Shown here one piece after another: positions 6,058 to 7,753 of a stretch of DNA of 7,753 nt. The translations under genes and the position numbers were made by a program. The DNA lies in assembly GCA_002441095.1 (NCBI GenBank), contig DJVG01000055.1, positions 373 to 8,125 on the forward strand. Reading direction: 5' to 3'. The notes under the pieces are model-generated. The model was not told the DNA's origin and searched no databases. It saw only the letters and a program-made list of their open reading frames with translations. Every line of letters starts with the position of its first letter. The stretch's first letter is position 1. The stretch is from Elusimicrobia bacterium UBA6262 (lineage in GTDB: Bacteria; CAYTYR01; UBA6262).

Positions 6058-7074
6058 ATGAAATACCAAGATAAACAGAAAATATTATATGTGCTTGTTT
6101 GCCTGTGTTTATTGCCAGCGGGTAATCTCTGGGCGACATTTGAGTCGAATGATGGGCTAAAAAACTTTGCCGATGTCCTGACTTCGCGCAGTGGTATATT
6201 CCGTTTAGAAAATTCCGGTAATATTACCTTGCTGACGGAAAAAGAGAATCTGTTGCGGAATTCCTTGAGCCTGGTGAATTACCGCACGCAGCACCTAATG
6301 AGCTCACCAAGCAAGGCGTATCCGATGTTATCCATGAGTGCAGGCTCTTCGCTGAATATACCTGGGAAGAGCTTTTCAGTTACAGGCCAGACCAAAATAA
6401 TGAAGATCAATGTTTATCATAAAGTGAAATCTGGGGATAATTTGTATTATATAGCGAAGAAATTCCGTACTTCGGAAAAAAGGCTGATGAAGCTGAATGG
6501 TTTGAAAAGTGACTTGATCAGACCCGGCCAGCGGCTTATCGTAGGCATTAGGGAAAAAGTAATTGAAATACCCTATATCGATGAAAATCAGATCAAGGCA
6601 GAAATAGCCAGTCTTAAGGAAAATTTAATAGCCGAATTGGAATCTCCGGTAGAAACATCGCAGGCAGTTGAACAAAAAGTAGTAGAAATATCATTGAAAT
6701 ATCTTGGCCTTCCCTATAAATATGGCGGAGAGACTTTATGGGGGATCGACTGTTCCGCTTTTGTCAGGAGAATCTGGGGCTTTTTTGGTTTGGAACTGCC
6801 ACGGACTAGCGGGGAACAGTTCAGAGTGGGACAAAAAACTGATAAAAATAACCTCAAGCCAGGAGACTTGGTATTCTTCCACCAGCAAGGCAGAAAATCT
6901 GTATCGCATGTTGGCATGTATATCGGGGATAGTAAATTTGTTCATGCTTCAGGCATTGATAATAAAGTTACGATCAGTGATTTAACCCAGGATTATTATC
7001 GGCGCTGCTACAAAGGTGCCAGGCGGGTGATCAATTTTATGTTTCCTGAGTTGATGACTTCGACAGAGCGATAG
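6058..7074 (+). CDS. Exported LysM and NlpC/P60 domain peptidoglycan endopeptidase
   Basis: This 338-residue protein probably cuts peptide stems in peptidoglycan outside the cytoplasmic membrane. The N-terminus is a signal peptide: a charged start, hydrophobic ILYVLVCLCLLPAG (9-22) and likely cleavage after LWA (A26). A LysM domain, which binds glycan, covers about 119-162 (VKSGDNLYYIAKKF to RPGQRLIV). A charged helix (about 175-210) leads to an NlpC/P60 domain (about 205-325) with catalytic C232 in DCSAFV, H284 in SHVGMYIG and H296 in FVHAS; LPRTSGEQF and GDLVFF are also typical. The frame is open from GTG 6019 and also has ATG 6037. I chose ATG 6058 because it gives a compact signal peptide, has a partial ribosome site GGTG, and lies downstream of the predicted transcription start. 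It is followed at 14 bases by a small gene in the same operon. The exact bond cleaved cannot be told from sequence. Confidence 0.92.
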   Translation: MKYQDKQKILYVLVCLCLLPAGNLWATFESNDGLKNFADVLTSRSGIFRLENSGNITLLTEKENLLRNSLSLVNYRTQHLMSSPSKAYPMLSMSAGSSLNIPGKSFSVTGQTKIMKINVYHKVKSGDNLYYIAKKFRTSEKRLMKLNGLKSDLIRPGQRLIVGIREKVIEIPYIDENQIKAEIASLKENLIAELESPVETSQAVEQKVVEISLKYLGLPYKYGGETLWGIDCSAFVRRIWGFFGLELPRTSGEQFRVGQKTDKNNLKPGDLVFFHQQGRKSVSHVGMYIGDSKFVHASGIDNKVTISDLTQDYYRRCYKGARRVINFMFPELMTSTER

Positions 7075-7088
7075 AAGGGGAGGGTGTA

Positions 7089-7409
7089 ATGAATCCGGAA
7101 TTTGAAAAGATGCTGGACAAGGTGATAAAAAGAGCCGTAGAAATCGGCAAGGTAGTCAAGGCTGATGCTATTATTGGTACGCAGATGGGTAAGCATAAAG
7201 TAAAAGAACTGGATATGGAAAGACAGAAGCTGGCTAAACTTTATGCCATAGGGAAAAAAGCTTTGGTTTTGCACAAGAGAGGGAAACTGGCCCAAGCTGA
7301 CTTGAAAGATCTTTGTGCACAAGTGGTAAAATTAGATAAAGAGATATCCAAGCAGAAGTCTGCTTTTACCTCCCAGAAAAAGAAACTTCAAAAACTGCCA
7401 ATTAAGTAA
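7089..7409 (+). CDS. Small basic, mostly helical protein of unknown function
   Basis: This 106-residue protein is very rich in lysine and alternates hydrophobic and charged residues, suggesting one or two long helices or a coiled coil (about 35-100). Motifs such as LAKLYAIGKKALVLHKRGKL resemble small helical proteins in other bacteria that often end in a zinc ribbon, but here there is only one cysteine (in DLCAQV) and no ribbon. There is no signal peptide or membrane segment. A strong ribosome site (GGGGAGGG, 7077-7084) lies five bases before ATG 7089, and the gap after the NlpC/P60 gene is 14 bases, so the two are likely co-transcribed. A link to cell-wall turnover is guilt by association only. 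Confidence 0.8.
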   Translation: MNPEFEKMLDKVIKRAVEIGKVVKADAIIGTQMGKHKVKELDMERQKLAKLYAIGKKALVLHKRGKLAQADLKDLCAQVVKLDKEISKQKSAFTSQKKKLQKLPIK

Positions 7410-7664
7410 TTGATAGATAAATAAATAATCCTTGTTAACGAAAACCGAGGTTATGCCAAAACCAGGAAGAGGTTGACTTGAGGTTGCCAGCGATTTTCTA
7501 ACCTTATTTGCTTGTGAAGGCTTGCCAACGCGGAGTAAAGCAAAAGGGTGACAGCGCGGGCTGTCCGAAAAAATAGTAATAAGAAATACGTTTATTGACC
7601 GCGCGTCAAGAGGGGAAAAGATTATTTTCCCCTATGAGGCGAAGTGAGCATCGAACGAAGCAAT
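7410..7664. other. Spacer with three perfect hairpins and no gene
   Basis: No coding frame is convincing here. Three perfect inverted repeats occur in series: GACAGC/GCTGTC around GCGG (7550-7565), TTGAC/GTCAA around CGCGC (7595-7609), and AGGGGAAAA/TTTTCCCCT around GATTA (7611-7633). None has a T-run immediately after the stem, so none is a standard intrinsic terminator. GAGGTT occurs three times (7447, 7469, 7480). The only -35 matches, TTGACT at 7473 and TTGACC at 7595, lack a good -10, so the promoter of the downstream tRNA is unclear. Confidence 0.6.
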
Positions 7665-7737
7665 GGGGGTGTAGCTCAGTTGGGAGAGCGTCTCCTTGGC
7701 GTGGAGAAGGTCAGGGGTTCAACTCCCCTCACCTCCA
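7665..7737 (+). tRNA. tRNA-Ala(GGC)
   Basis: A 73-base tRNA reading GCC. The acceptor stem GGGGGTG (7665-7671) pairs with CACCTCC (7730-7736) and contains the G3-U70 wobble, the main alanine identity element. The anticodon stem TCTCC/GGAGA encloses TTGGCGT with anticodon GGC at 7698-7700. The T-stem AGGGG/CCCCT encloses TTCAACT. The discriminator is A7737 and CCA is not encoded. Confidence 0.97.
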
Positions 7738-7753
7738 GATTAAATGGAGAAGG

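Noticed and set aside
7447..7485. Three GAGGTT copies as a CRISPR or operator array
   Set aside because: The repeats are only six bases and unevenly spaced, which is expected by chance in such a spacer.
7611..7633. Intrinsic terminator for the NlpC/P60 operon
   Set aside because: The T-run is inside the stem and no T-tract follows it, so the architecture is wrong on both strands.

Overview
The window (about 7.75 kb, moderate GC) looks like chromosomal DNA of an uncultivated bacterium that makes peptidoglycan. It carries a bacterial-type ClpB, UDP-GlcNAc pathway enzymes, a secreted LysM-NlpC/P60 cell-wall hydrolase and two tRNA genes that do not encode their 3' CCA. A candidate phylum such as Omnitrophota or a WOR-1-like lineage would fit the mix of genes, but that is a guess; nothing in the sequence fixes the phylum.

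Region 1 (1-4612, plus strand) is a tight four-gene run: the 3' part of clpB, a left-handed beta-helix protein matching only the acetyltransferase half of GlmU, glmM, and a winged-helix plus nucleotidyltransferase protein of unknown role. The gaps are 18, 1 and 6 bases, so they are probably co-transcribed. GlmM makes glucosamine-1-phosphate and the beta-helix protein keeps the residues that acetylate it, so the pair may form the middle of UDP-GlcNAc synthesis with a separate uridylyltransferase elsewhere.

Region 2 (4616-5505, minus strand) is nagB, converging on the first operon with only 3 bases between stop codons. It has its own extended -10 promoter, and a perfect 17-bp palindrome sits across the predicted transcription start. 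NagB interconverts glucosamine-6-phosphate and fructose-6-phosphate, so the window holds both the entry/exit point and the next steps of the amino-sugar branch.

Region 3 (5560-5964, plus strand) is an unusual tRNA-Leu(CAA) unit. A good sigma70-type promoter is followed by a terminator-like hairpin, an exact 23-nt copy of the tRNA 5' end, and a hairpin whose 3' part is an exact 19-nt reverse complement of the same tRNA's anticodon arm. Then come the intact tRNA-Leu and an abutting 114-bp palindromic, multi-hairpin element. This is the most intriguing part of the window.

Region 4 (5999-7409, plus strand) is a two-gene unit: an exported LysM-NlpC/P60 endopeptidase and a small basic helical protein of unknown function. 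Region 5 (7410-7737) is a 255-base spacer with three perfect hairpins, followed by tRNA-Ala(GGC).
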